DNA of 64,000 nt from Bradyrhizobium sp. CCBAU 53351. GTDB taxonomy: Bacteria > Pseudomonadota > Alphaproteobacteria > Rhizobiales > Xanthobacteraceae. Below are positions 11,372-19,852 of this stretch, one piece after another (the first letter of the stretch is position 1; each line of letters starts with the position of its first letter). The translations under genes and the position numbers were made by a program. The stretch spans positions 1 through 64,000 of the forward strand of contig NZ_CP030059.1 in assembly GCF_015291745.1 (NCBI RefSeq), given 5' to 3'. A model generated the notes under the pieces. The model saw nothing but the letters and a program-made list of their open reading frames with translations. It had not been told where the DNA came from and made no database searches.

Positions 11372-12010
11372 ATGTTGCCGATGTTAGCCGACCAGCACCG
11401 CATGTACGTGCAGCAGGTGTTCGAAATGGCCGAGCTGTTCGGCCTCGAAACCCGCAACAAATATCGCATTCGCGACGAAAATGGCCGCGATCTGCTCTAT
11501 GCTGCCGAACAGCAAAAGGGAGTTCTCGGCTTCCTGTTTCGTCAGCTCTTCGGGCATTGGCGCTCCTTTGAGGTGCATTTCTTCGATGCCGCCCGACAGC
11601 CGGTCATGCGCGGCATTCATCCCTTCCGCTTTTTCTTTCAATGTCTGGAGCTGCGCTCGCGTGACGACCGCCTCATAGGAACCATCGAGCGTCAGTTTTC
11701 AATCTTCACCAAGCGCTTCCATGTGCACGATGCGCAGGGACGAGTTGTGCTCGAAGTCACTTCGCCACTCTGGAAGGTATGGACCTTTCCGTTCATGCGT
11801 GGCGGGCGAGAGCAGGCGCGCGTTGCGAAGAAATGGTCCGGCCTCGGATCCGAGCTGTTCACCGACCGTGATAATTTTCTGGTGGAATATCTGGAACGCA
11901 GCCTGACGGAAGACGAGCGCGCGCTGGTTCTCGCGGCTGCGATCTACGTCGATCTCATGTATTTCGAAGTCAAAGGCGAGGGCGGCGTCATCAATTTGCT
12001 CCGCAACTGA
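11372..12010 (+). CDS. Phospholipid scramblase-related protein
   Basis: The 212-residue protein resembles the scramblase/LURP-one-like family: a beta-barrel rich in short strands (YRIRDENGRDLLYAAEQ, FEVHFFDAARQPVMRG, RLIGTIERQFSIFTKRFHVHDAQGRVVLEV) around a central helix near the C-terminus (ERALVLAAAIYVDLMYFE). In eukaryotes the family is linked to lipid movement and membrane tethering; bacterial members have no established role. The ATG at 11372 is the first in frame; a second at 11381 is possible. The sequence around it is somewhat less GC-rich than gyrB. The family assignment is fairly confident, the biochemical activity is not. Confidence 0.75.
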   Translation: MLPMLADQHRMYVQQVFEMAELFGLETRNKYRIRDENGRDLLYAAEQQKGVLGFLFRQLFGHWRSFEVHFFDAARQPVMRGIHPFRFFFQCLELRSRDDRLIGTIERQFSIFTKRFHVHDAQGRVVLEVTSPLWKVWTFPFMRGGREQARVAKKWSGLGSELFTDRDNFLVEYLERSLTEDERALVLAAAIYVDLMYFEVKGEGGVINLLRN

Positions 12011-12021
12011 AGCATCGCGCC

Positions 12022-12490
12022 GTGACCGCATCCGCAACGACCAGCCCAGCCCTCCCCTCGCGCCGCCTCGGCGTGATCGGCAGCATCGTCGGGGTGCTGG
12101 CGTTGATCGCGGCCGTGCTGCCGCACTGGGTCGTACCGGTGCTGTATCCGCCGCCGCCGGCGGACAAGGTGATCGTCGACACCGGCCATCGCCCTCAAGG
12201 ATCGCCTGATCGCGCGGGTCAAGGGCGTCGAGTATCAGGCGCCGCCGCGGGAAAGATCGACCGGAAGCCAGCTGAGGGAGATGTCCTCGATCGGCGCGAT
12301 CTCGCTCGGCCTGCTTGCCATCCTGTTCTCCGTGCTCGCGCTGGTGTTTCGCGAAGAGAGGCTTTTGGCCGGGGTCGCGGCCGCGCTTGGCGCGGGCGCC
12401 ATTGCCGTCGAAATCTCCTTTCTCGTCATGGGCGTCTTGATGCTGATCGTGATCCTTTATGTGGTGGCCAATATCATCGGCTTGTTCTAA
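12022..12490 (+). pseudogene. Small membrane protein gene with an apparent +1 frameshift
   Basis: The N-terminal half reads from an ATA/GTG-like start near 12022 as a polar leader, one hydrophobic helix (VIGSIVGVLALIAAVLPHWV) and PADKVIVDTG. At about 12187 one extra C breaks the frame. Skipping it gives IALKDRLIARVKGVEYQAPP and then the second half in the other frame, with three more hydrophobic helices (from about 12281 to 12490) ending VVANIIGLF and a TAA stop. Both halves look like parts of one membrane protein of about 155 residues, and no stop interrupts the joined reading. Either the gene is recently broken or the extra C in the GGCC run is a sequence error. The family is not recognised. 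Confidence 0.65.
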
Positions 12491-12631
12491 ACGCCTGGCG
12501 CAGCGGGCCTGTTCAGGGCCAATAAGCGGCCTCCGCCGCGACAAGTGCAGAATTGCTACCCTGCTCAATTCTCGGTAGTTTCCGCTCCCGAAGCAGCCCG
12601 CCCCAACGCAACAGGACAGCGAGAAACGCAA

Positions 12632-13927
12632 GTGGCGCCCATCCAATACATCGTCGAGGGCGGTCACCGGCTCTCGGGCTCGATCGAGCCGTCCGGCAAC
12701 AAGAATTCGGCACTGCCGATCATCGCCGCCGCCCTGCTCACCTCACATCCGGTGACGCTGGAGAACGTGCCGCGGATCCGCGACACCGAGACGCTGGTCG
12801 AACTGATCCGCTCGGTCGGCGCGTCCGCGGAATGGACCGCCCGCAACACGCTTCACATCCACGCCAAGACCATCCGCGCCGCCGATCTCGACCCCGAGCT
12901 GTGCGTGCGGATCCGCGCCTCGATCCTGCTCGCCGGCCCCCTGCTCGCCCGCTGCGGCGAAGTGATGCTGCCGCCGCCGGGCGGCGACGTGATCGGCCGC
13001 CGCCGGCTCGACACCCACGTGCTGGCGCTGGAGCAGTTAGGGGCCAAGGTCACCGCGACGGACCGGCTCGAATTCCGCGCCCCAAGGCTGGCCGGCGCGG
13101 ACGTGTTCCTGGATGAGCCCAGCGTCACCGCGACGGAGAACGCGCTGGTCGCGGCGGTCGCCGCCGACGGCGTCACCTATTTACGCAACGCGGCCTCCGA
13201 ACCGCACGTGCAGGACCTCGCCAACTTCCTGGTCGCGCTCGGCGCCCAAATCGAGGGCATCGGCACCAACACCATGATCGTCCATGGGCCGGCGACGCTG
13301 GGTGGGACGACCTACCGGATCCAGCCCGACCACATCGAGGTCGGCTCGCTGATCGGGCTTGCCGCGGTGACGCGCTCGCCCTTGCGCATCACGCGCGCCG
13401 GCGTCGAGCATCTGCGCTCGATCCGCATGGGGTTCGAGCGGCTCGGCATCGTCTGCCGCGTCGAGGGCGACGATCTGATCGTGCCGTCCAATCAAACATT
13501 GAAGATCCAGGACGATTTCGGCGGCCACGTGCCCAAGCTGGAGGACCAGCCCTGGCCGGCCTTCCCGGCCGATCTGATGTCGATCGCGATCGTTACCGCC
13601 ACGCAATGCGAGGGCGTCATCCTGATGTTCGAGAAGATGTTCGAATCCAGGATGTTCTTCGTCGACAAGCTGATCGCGATGGGTGCGCGTATCGTGCTGT
13701 GCGACCCGCACCGCGCGATCATCGCCGGTCCCAGCCGCCTCCACGGCGCAACCATGACCTCGCCCGACATCCGCGCCGGCATGGCGATGCTGCTGGCGGC
13801 CGTGTGCGCCCAGGGCACCTCCACCATCAACAACGCCGACCAGATCGAGCGCGGCTACGAGCGCATCGAGGAACGGCTGAACGCACTGGGCGCGAAGATC
13901 AAGCGCGTGCCGGAGCGGAAGGGCTGA
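12632..13927 (+). CDS. murA: UDP-N-acetylglucosamine 1-carboxyvinyltransferase-like (MurA family) with Cys-to-Asp change
   Basis: MurA transfers enolpyruvate from PEP to UDP-GlcNAc, the first committed step of peptidoglycan synthesis. The 431-residue product has the EPSP-synthase fold and keeps the key lysine (SGNKNS, K24), the R of the active loop (R124), the catalytic Asp in AFPADL and the C-terminal DIRAG and IERGYERIEERL motifs. The loop that normally carries the catalytic, fosfomycin-binding Cys reads PPPGGDVIGRRR, with Asp at residue 119 (codon at 12986). That exchange is known in naturally fosfomycin-insensitive MurA proteins. The GTG at 12632 is chosen because the family N-terminus starts here; an upstream ATG at 12545 adds an unrelated tail. 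It could be a paralogue beside a Cys-type MurA encoded elsewhere. Confidence 0.88.
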   Translation: MAPIQYIVEGGHRLSGSIEPSGNKNSALPIIAAALLTSHPVTLENVPRIRDTETLVELIRSVGASAEWTARNTLHIHAKTIRAADLDPELCVRIRASILLAGPLLARCGEVMLPPPGGDVIGRRRLDTHVLALEQLGAKVTATDRLEFRAPRLAGADVFLDEPSVTATENALVAAVAADGVTYLRNAASEPHVQDLANFLVALGAQIEGIGTNTMIVHGPATLGGTTYRIQPDHIEVGSLIGLAAVTRSPLRITRAGVEHLRSIRMGFERLGIVCRVEGDDLIVPSNQTLKIQDDFGGHVPKLEDQPWPAFPADLMSIAIVTATQCEGVILMFEKMFESRMFFVDKLIAMGARIVLCDPHRAIIAGPSRLHGATMTSPDIRAGMAMLLAAVCAQGTSTINNADQIERGYERIEERLNALGAKIKRVPERKG

Positions 13928-13961
13928 GGCGCTGCCTCTGCATCCCACGAATGGTCTCCTG

Positions 13962-14009
13962 CCCCGGCTCAGCAGCGCAGCACGCGAGTGATGCGCTGCT
14001 GAGCCGGGG
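13962..14009. repeat. Long perfect inverted repeat after murA (REP-like, family B)
   Basis: Two perfect 18-bp arms, 13962-13979 and 13992-14009 (CCCCGGCTCAGC.../...GCTGAGCCGGGG), enclose a 12-nt loop. A smaller CCGG-CTCGCGCTTCGCGCG-CCGG-type hairpin follows near 14047-14072. There is no T-tract. It resembles the dispersed palindromes seen at 30368, 38098 and 46640. Confidence 0.7.
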
Positions 14010-14117
14010 CCCATGCCGCCGAGATCTACGCCCGTGACTCCTGGGTCCGGCTCGCGCTTCGCGCGTCCGGGACACGAGAGCCATGTTTCCGTCGCTCGGC
14101 CGTGTTATTGAGCCGCC

Positions 14118-15512
14118 ATGCTCGACACTGTGCAACATCCCACGCAGCCGCAAGCCGGCGTGCCGCAAAACCATCTCGCGCAGGAATTCGTCGAGACGCT
14201 GCGGCTGGCCGTGCCGCTGATGCTGACGCAGCTCGGGCAGATCGCGATGATCACGACCGATCTCGCGCTGATCGGGCGGCTCGGCGAGGACGCGGTCGCC
14301 GCGGCGGCGCTGGCGCACACGGTCTATTTCGTCAGCTTCACCTTCGGCCTCGGCCTGATGTCCGCGGTATCGCCGCTGGCGGCGCAGGCCTTCGGTGCCG
14401 GCGACGTCAGGCTGATCCGGCGCTCCTTGCGCGTTGGACTGTGGGTCGCCTTCCTGATCTCGCTGCCGATGATGGCCTCGCCGCTCTATGGCGAGCAGAT
14501 CCTGCTCGCGCTCGGCCAGGCGCCGCAATCGGCCGCGCTAGCGCAACGCTATCTCGACGGATTGGCCTGGGGCATCGCACCGGCGCTCGGCTTCATCGCG
14601 CTGCGCAGCATGATGAGCGCGGTGAACCGGCCGCAGCCGCCGTTATGGATCACGCTGGCGGCGATCCCGATCAATGCCGTGCTGGTCTACGCCCTGATCC
14701 ACGGCCTGTTCGGCCTGCCCGAGCTCGGCCTGTTCGGCGCGGGACTTGGGACCACGCTCGTCAATCTCGGCACGTTCATCGCCACCCTCGCCATCGCGGG
14801 GCTGCGCAAGCCGTTTTCGGACTACCGCCCGCTCGCCCGGCTGTGGCGGATCGACTGGCCCCTGATGCGCCAGCTGATCGCGATCGGCGCGCCGATCTCG
14901 TTTTCCCTTCTGCTGGAATATGGCCTGTTCTCCTCGGCGGCGCTGCTGATGGGGTTGATCTCGACCACCGCGATTGCCGCGCATCAGATCGCGCTGCAGG
15001 TCACCGCGGTGCTGTTCATGGTGCCGCTCGGCATCGGCATGGCGGCGACGGTGCGGGTGGGCCACGCCTTCGGCCGGGGCGATCCGGCGGCGGTGAAGCG
15101 CGCGGGACTCGCCGCAGCCGTGCTCGGTATCGCGCTCGTCTCGGCCCTGACGCTCGCGATCATCCTCGCTCGCTATGAGCTGGGACGATTGTTCTTCGGG
15201 AGCAATGAAGCCAGCGCGCCTACGGTCGGGCTGACCGCCACGCTGCTGCTGGTCGGCGCCACCTTCTTCATCGCCGACGGCCTTCAGACCATCATGGGCG
15301 GTGCGCTGCGCGGCATCAACGACACCAGGATGACGCTGCTGTTTGCCGCGATCGGCTATTGGGGCATCGCCTTTCCCGTCGCCTGGGTGCTGGCCTTCCA
15401 CACGGGGCTGGGCGCGGTCGGCATCTGGGTCGGGTTCTCGGTCGGGACGTTCGTGTATGCAGGGCTGCTGATCTTGCGCTTCCGGATGCTGACGCGCAGA
15501 CTGGCGGGATGA
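14118..15512 (+). CDS. MATE family multidrug/cation antiporter
   Basis: The 464-residue inner-membrane protein has about twelve hydrophobic helices in two similar halves and motifs typical of NorM-type MATE exporters: QLGQIAMITTDLALIGRLGEDAVAAAAL-type N-terminal region, and IAAHQIALQVTAVLFMVPLGIGMAATVRVGHAFG in the second half. MATE proteins expel cationic drugs or metabolites in exchange for sodium or protons; the substrate cannot be read from sequence. The ATG at 14118 starts a short polar cytoplasmic tail before the first helix. It lies 190 bp after murA behind REP-like palindromes, so it is probably transcribed separately. Confidence 0.9.
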   Translation: MLDTVQHPTQPQAGVPQNHLAQEFVETLRLAVPLMLTQLGQIAMITTDLALIGRLGEDAVAAAALAHTVYFVSFTFGLGLMSAVSPLAAQAFGAGDVRLIRRSLRVGLWVAFLISLPMMASPLYGEQILLALGQAPQSAALAQRYLDGLAWGIAPALGFIALRSMMSAVNRPQPPLWITLAAIPINAVLVYALIHGLFGLPELGLFGAGLGTTLVNLGTFIATLAIAGLRKPFSDYRPLARLWRIDWPLMRQLIAIGAPISFSLLLEYGLFSSAALLMGLISTTAIAAHQIALQVTAVLFMVPLGIGMAATVRVGHAFGRGDPAAVKRAGLAAAVLGIALVSALTLAIILARYELGRLFFGSNEASAPTVGLTATLLLVGATFFIADGLQTIMGGALRGINDTRMTLLFAAIGYWGIAFPVAWVLAFHTGLGAVGIWVGFSVGTFVYAGLLILRFRMLTRRLAG

Positions 15513-15579
15513 CGCCGACAGTCCGCGAAGTCACCCCGGGGCGTCCGCGGCGTGATGGGACCGATCGTGGAGCGGGCCG

Positions 15580-16230
15580 ATGACTCTGTCAGTTGATCTT
15601 TTCTTCTCATTCCGCAGCCCGTTCAGCTATCTGGCGCTGCCCAAGACTTTGAAGCTCGTGGAGGACTATGATCTCGCCGTGAATCTGCGGCCGGTCTATC
15701 CGCTCGCGGTGCGCGTGCCCGGCTTCTTCAAGAAGGCCAGCCCGAATTTCATTCGCTATGTCGTGCTCGACAGCACGCGCGTCGCCCAGCACGAGGGCAT
15801 TCCGTTCCGCTTTCCCCGACCCGATCCGATCGTGCAGGACAAGACGAATTTCGATGTCGCGGCCGAGCAGCCCTATATCCACCGCCTGACCCGGCTCGGC
15901 GCGATGGCGCAGCTCGAGGGACGCGCGCTCGCATTCACTCATGCGATCGCGCGCGTGCTGTGGGATGGTTCGGTCGCCGGATGGAACGAGGGCGACCATC
16001 TCGCGCGCGCGGCCGCGAACGCCGGCTTCGATCTCGCCGCGATGGACGCCGCGATCACCGCCGATCCCGATCGCTACGAGCAGGTGATCGCGGAGAACGA
16101 GAAAGACCACGCCGCGTCGGGCCATTGGGGCGTGCCGACCTTCGTGTTCGAGAACGAGCCGTTCTTCGGCCAGGACCGCATCGACCTCCTGGTCTGGCGC
16201 ATGCAGGGCAAGGGCCTGGCGAAGCGCTAG
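15580..16230 (+). CDS. 2-hydroxychromene-2-carboxylate isomerase-like (DsbA/kappa-GST fold)
   Basis: This 216-residue protein has the thioredoxin-like fold of the HCCA isomerase/DsbA group. The active-site start FFSFRSPFSYLA (residues 8-19) has the Ser that replaces the thiol in HCCA isomerases and kappa-class glutathione transferases. The C-terminal HWGVPTFVFENEPFFGQDRID is the conserved cis-proline and substrate-side motif. The exact reaction is uncertain; naphthalene-type catabolism genes are not nearby, so a glutathione-dependent housekeeping or detoxification role is as likely. It follows the MATE gene by 67 bp and could be cotranscribed. Confidence 0.82.
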   Translation: MTLSVDLFFSFRSPFSYLALPKTLKLVEDYDLAVNLRPVYPLAVRVPGFFKKASPNFIRYVVLDSTRVAQHEGIPFRFPRPDPIVQDKTNFDVAAEQPYIHRLTRLGAMAQLEGRALAFTHAIARVLWDGSVAGWNEGDHLARAAANAGFDLAAMDAAITADPDRYEQVIAENEKDHAASGHWGVPTFVFENEPFFGQDRIDLLVWRMQGKGLAKR

Positions 16231-16338
16231 GGCAGATTCCGCGCGATCTCGAAAAGCCGTCGTTTGACACGTCGGAGATACAAGCCGGCCACGCGTACCG
16301 ACATAGGTCAGCATGCCGCGGCCATCAGTGCGTCCCCG

Positions 16339-16352
16339 TTGACACCGGTCAA
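16339..16352 (+). promoter_or_regulatory. FixK2/FNR-type box before the DUF6064 gene
   Basis: TTGACACCGGTCAA fits the FixK2 pattern TTG(A/C)-N6-(T/G)CAA and has perfect TTGAC/GTCAA arms. Its centre (16345.5) lies about 40 bp before a start site predicted from the -10-like CATAGC at 16373-16378, the spacing of a class II Crp/Fnr-activated promoter. The ATG follows at 16406. Confidence 0.5.
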
Positions 16353-16405
16353 ACGACTCATCCCAACGGCTGCATAGCGTCTGACATCCCGAAGGAGCCG
16401 CGATC

Positions 16406-17053
16406 ATGCTGCCGTTCACGATCGAGCAATTCCTCGGCGTTTTTGCGAGTTACAACCGGGCCATCTGGCCGGCGCAGGTTTTCGCATATCTGATGGGCGG
16501 GTTGGCCTTCTCGCTGGTGTTTCGCAAGGGCCGATGGTCCGATCAGATCATCGCCGGAATTCTCGCGTCGATGTGGGCGTGGACCGGGATCGTCTATCAC
16601 CTGATCTTCTTCGCATCGATCAACAAGCTGGCCTATGTTTTCGGCGCGCTGTTTGCAATGCAGGCTGCGGCCTTCATTTATTTTGCCGTGTCTCGCAGCC
16701 ACTTGAATTTCGGCTATACGGGGAGACCGGCGGGATTCATCGGGGTCGCGTTGGTGGCCTACGCAGCGGCGATCTACCCGCTGTTCGGCCTCGAGATGGG
16801 TCAACTCCCCAACCAACTACCGACGTTTGGGGTCACGCCGTGTCCCGTCACCATCTTCAGTTTCGGGATGCTGTTGCTGACGACAGCGCCGGTCTCGCGC
16901 TGGCTGCTTGTGATCCCATTCTTGTGGTCGCTTGTCGGAGGCAGCGCCGCGATATTTCTTCGCGTGCCACAAGACTGGGCGTTGCTGATGGCTGGAATTG
17001 TCTCTCTGGCACTGCTGATCGTGCGTGACCGGCGAATGGCACCGGCCGGATAG
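16406..17053 (+). CDS. DUF6064 family integral membrane protein
   Basis: This 215-residue protein has six to seven hydrophobic helices and begins MLPFTIEQFLGVFASYNRAIWPAQ-like, the typical start of DUF6064 proteins. Further family features are WTGIVYHLIFFASINKLAYVFG and a TFGVTPCPVTIFSFG segment. The function is unknown. The ATG at 16406 has AAGGAG seven bases upstream. A FixK-type box 60 bp before the start suggests low-oxygen control. The gene converges with the FUSC gene, the two stops being 13 bp apart. Confidence 0.8.
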   Translation: MLPFTIEQFLGVFASYNRAIWPAQVFAYLMGGLAFSLVFRKGRWSDQIIAGILASMWAWTGIVYHLIFFASINKLAYVFGALFAMQAAAFIYFAVSRSHLNFGYTGRPAGFIGVALVAYAAAIYPLFGLEMGQLPNQLPTFGVTPCPVTIFSFGMLLLTTAPVSRWLLVIPFLWSLVGGSAAIFLRVPQDWALLMAGIVSLALLIVRDRRMAPAG

Positions 17054-17066
17054 TTCCAGCACCAGC

Positions 17067-18182
17067 TCACTCCGCGAGCTTCGCCTGCCCACCTGCCGCC
17101 GCCTCCGACCATTCGCCGACGACACGGTCGAGGTCGCAGAGATTCTGGTGCATCTGCTCCAGCGAGAAGCCGAGCGCGAAGAAGCGCTCGGCGGTGTCGC
17201 CGGGATGACCGCGAATCAGACCATCCTGACGGACGGCGGCGACCGCCTCGGCATAATGCTGGAGCGCGACATGGACGGGGTGGATTGGCGGCGCGCCGGC
17301 GCCTTCGCGCAAGGCACTGGCTGCCGAACGCAGGAAGCGCGCGATCGCGGTCGACACTTCCGTCAGCGGAGCGGCAAGGCGCATCTGCACCTCGACCGGC
17401 AGCGGCACCACGGTGGCGCGGCCGATCATGACGACGTCGTGGCGCAGCCGCAGGACCGTTCGCAGCAGCGGGCCGGTGTCGGGCCCGCTCGACAGGCGGG
17501 CGGCGCGCTCGCGTTCGGCCTCCGCGCCGATGGCATTCATGCCCACCATCGCGGTGCCGATGCCGTCCTGGATCCGGTGCAGCGCGTCGTTGTCGCGGCC
17601 GCGCGTGAGGCCGGCGAGCAATTCCGTGAAGGCATCCGCGATCAGCTCGAGCAGGATCGCCGCGCTGGCACGAATCTGACGCACCGCGCGCGAGGGCAGC
17701 ACCAGGAACGAGACCAAGAGTCCCGTGACCGCGCCGACACCGACCTCGCTGACGCGGTCGATTGCCGACGTCATGGGATCGGAATGATGCATGGTCGGAA
17801 CCAGCAGCACGATCACGGCGGTCACGGTGGCCGCGCTGAGGCTCGGATTGATCGCAGCGATGAAGGCGAGCGGGGCGACCGAGAGCACCAGGAGCCCGAG
17901 CAGGCCGGCCTCGCTGGAATAGGGGATCAGGATCGCGATGGCGCCGCCATAGATCGCGCCGCCGATGGTGCCGAGCATGTAGTCGCGCGTTGCCTTCAGC
18001 GAGCGCCCGACGCTCATCTGGGTCACGATCAGCGAGGTCAGGACCGCCCAGAGCGGCAATAGCAGATGCAGCGCGGTGGCGAGTGCATAGGCCGCGGTCG
18101 CCGCGACGGTGACCCGGATCGCCAATCCCAGTTGGGTCCGCCGCGACCTGATCCGGTCGAACAGCTCTTTTGCGAGTGCCAT
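17067..18182 (-). CDS. FUSC family membrane protein (aromatic acid exporter-like)
   Basis: The 371-residue protein carries an N-terminal block of about six membrane helices (AIRVTVAATAAYALATALHLLLPLWAVLTSLI through GLLVSFLVLP) with the FUSC signature TIGGAIYGGAIAILIP, followed by a cytoplasmic helical domain. FUSC proteins include fusaric acid and p-hydroxybenzoate efflux components; the substrate here is unknown, and no membrane-fusion partner is adjacent. The ATG at 18182 (MALAKELFDRIRSRR) is preferred to the longer reading that starts at 18320, because the extra 46 residues are not family-like. It is divergent from the MmgE/PrpD gene with 119 bp between starts. Confidence 0.85.
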   Translation of the reverse strand: MALAKELFDRIRSRRTQLGLAIRVTVAATAAYALATALHLLLPLWAVLTSLIVTQMSVGRSLKATRDYMLGTIGGAIYGGAIAILIPYSSEAGLLGLLVLSVAPLAFIAAINPSLSAATVTAVIVLLVPTMHHSDPMTSAIDRVSEVGVGAVTGLLVSFLVLPSRAVRQIRASAAILLELIADAFTELLAGLTRGRDNDALHRIQDGIGTAMVGMNAIGAEAERERAARLSSGPDTGPLLRTVLRLRHDVVMIGRATVVPLPVEVQMRLAAPLTEVSTAIARFLRSAASALREGAGAPPIHPVHVALQHYAEAVAAVRQDGLIRGHPGDTAERFFALGFSLEQMHQNLCDLDRVVGEWSEAAAGGQAKLAE

Positions 18183-18301
18183 CGTCTGAAGTCCCGATCT
18201 TCTCGAGGCCAGGCAAAAGCATGGCTGCTGCCCGCGGCCGCAAGGCTGCTTGAAAGGCCAAATCAGCCCGCCTAACTTGCGCGCCAAAACGAGGAAACAC
18301 G

Positions 18302-19669
18302 ATGGCTCACGAAACCGCAACGCTCGCCGCCTATGTCTTCAATCTGAAATACGGGGATATTCCGGCAGAGGTGCTGGAACGCGCCAAGGTGCTGACGCTG
18401 GACTTCCTCGGCAGCGCGATCCGGGCCCGCAGCGAAGCAGAATCGACCCCGTCGATCCTGAAGATGCTGGAGGCGCTGGCACTCGACACCAAGGGCGAAT
18501 CCACCGTGTTCGGCGACAGCAAGACCTGGACACCGGCGGTCGCGGCCCTGCTCAACGGCGCGCTCGGCCATTCCCTCGATTTCGACGACACCCACGCCGA
18601 TTCCTCGCTGCATCCGAGCGCGCCTGTGGTCCCGGCCGCCTTCGCCGTCGGCGAGATGGTCGGCGCGTCGGGACGCGACGTGCTGACCGCGATCGTCGCA
18701 GGCTATGAGGTCTGCTGCCGGCTCGGCAATGCGCTCGACCCGACCTCGCATTACGCGCGCGGCTTCCACCCGACCGCGACCGCCGGCACCTATGGCGCCG
18801 CCGCGGCGGCCGGAAAACTGTTCGGCCTCAGCGAGAAACAGCTGATCGCCGCCTTCGGCGTCTCCGGCAGCCAGGCCGCGGGCTCGCTGCAATTCCTGGT
18901 CAACGGCGCCTGGAACAAGCGCTATCAGGTCGGCGCGGCCGCGATGAACGGCGTGATCGCCGCGACGCTGGCGCGCAACGATTTTGTCGGCGCGACGGAA
19001 TCGGTCGAGGGCAAGCACGGCCTGCTCGCCGGCTACACCGACGACGCGCATCCGGGCAAGGCGGTCGCCGAGCTCGGCAAGACCTATGAGACCATGAAGA
19101 TCGGCGTCAAGCCCTATCCGAGCTGCCGCTATACGCATGCAGCAATCGACGCGCTGATCGCGATGCGGCGCGAGCACAATCTGACGCCCGACCAGGTCAA
19201 GCGCGTCGAGATCGGCTTGCATCGCAACGGCATCACGCTCACCGGCGATGCCGCGACCAAGCGGCATCCGACCTCGATCGTCGGCGGCCAGTTCTCGATG
19301 TTCTTCACCGGCGCGCTTGCGCTCGACCAGGGTTCGTTCGGCTGGGACGATTACAACCGCCTCGGCGACGCCGCGATCGACGCGCTCGCCGACAAATTCG
19401 ACGTGGTGCAGGATGATCGGTTGGAGGTCGGCCGCACGCATCCGTTCGGCGCCCGGGTCAGCATCACCACGGACGACGGCGTGCACGAGCGGCTCTATGC
19501 GGATCCGTCCGGAGAGCCGACCTCGTTCCCGGATGCGCAGGCGATGCAGCAGAAGTTCCTGACGCTGGCGCGCCCGGTGCTGAACGCGCGTGCGGAGAAG
19601 TTTGCGGACGCGATCATGACGCTGGAGCGGTTCGATCGCGTGGCCAAGGCGACGGAATTGGGGAGGTAG
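18302..19669 (+). CDS. MmgE/PrpD family protein
   Basis: The 455-residue protein belongs to the MmgE/PrpD family, which includes 2-methylcitrate dehydratase, cis-aconitate decarboxylase and iminodisuccinate epimerase. Visible family landmarks are VLTLDFLGSAIRA, LLNGALGHSLDFDDTH, GYEVCCRLGNA, FHPTATAGTYGAAAAAGKLFGL and KPYPSCRYTHAAIDAL. No prpB, prpC or acnD neighbour supports the methylcitrate cycle, so the substrate is unassigned. The ATG at 18302 is preceded by GAGGAAAC. Two inverted family-A REP elements lie directly after the stop. Confidence 0.87.
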   Translation: MAHETATLAAYVFNLKYGDIPAEVLERAKVLTLDFLGSAIRARSEAESTPSILKMLEALALDTKGESTVFGDSKTWTPAVAALLNGALGHSLDFDDTHADSSLHPSAPVVPAAFAVGEMVGASGRDVLTAIVAGYEVCCRLGNALDPTSHYARGFHPTATAGTYGAAAAAGKLFGLSEKQLIAAFGVSGSQAAGSLQFLVNGAWNKRYQVGAAAMNGVIAATLARNDFVGATESVEGKHGLLAGYTDDAHPGKAVAELGKTYETMKIGVKPYPSCRYTHAAIDALIAMRREHNLTPDQVKRVEIGLHRNGITLTGDAATKRHPTSIVGGQFSMFFTGALALDQGSFGWDDYNRLGDAAIDALADKFDVVQDDRLEVGRTHPFGARVSITTDDGVHERLYADPSGEPTSFPDAQAMQQKFLTLARPVLNARAEKFADAIMTLERFDRVAKATELGR

Positions 19670-19680
19670 TCGTTATCTTT

Positions 19681-19738
19681 CCCTCTCCCCTTGTGGGAGA
19701 GGGTGGCTCGCCGCGCAGCGGCGAGACGGGTGAGGGGT
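19681..19738. repeat. REP-like element, family A, copy 4
   Basis: CCCTCTCCCC-TTGT-GGGAGAGGG, then a GCTCGCCGC/GCGGCGAG hairpin and GGGTGAGGGG. It has the same orientation as the copy at 2900 and faces an inverted copy at 19794, about 55 bp away, repeating the arrangement around the DUF559 gene without a gene inside. Confidence 0.75.
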
Positions 19739-19793
19739 ATGCCTCAGCAGACGAATCTCTCTCATCTGTCGTGTGGATAGATACCCCTCATCC

Positions 19794-19830
19794 GGCGCTT
19801 CGCGCCACCTTCTCCCGCAAGGGAGGAAGG
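19794..19830. repeat. REP-like element, family A, copy 5 (inverted)
   Basis: CCCCTCATCC, a GGCGCTTCGCGCC hairpin, then CTTCTCCCGCAAGGGAGG. It forms a convergent pair with copy 4, between the 3' ends of two convergent genes. Confidence 0.7.
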
Positions 19831-19852
19831 AAGAAGAAGCAACCCGCTCTTC

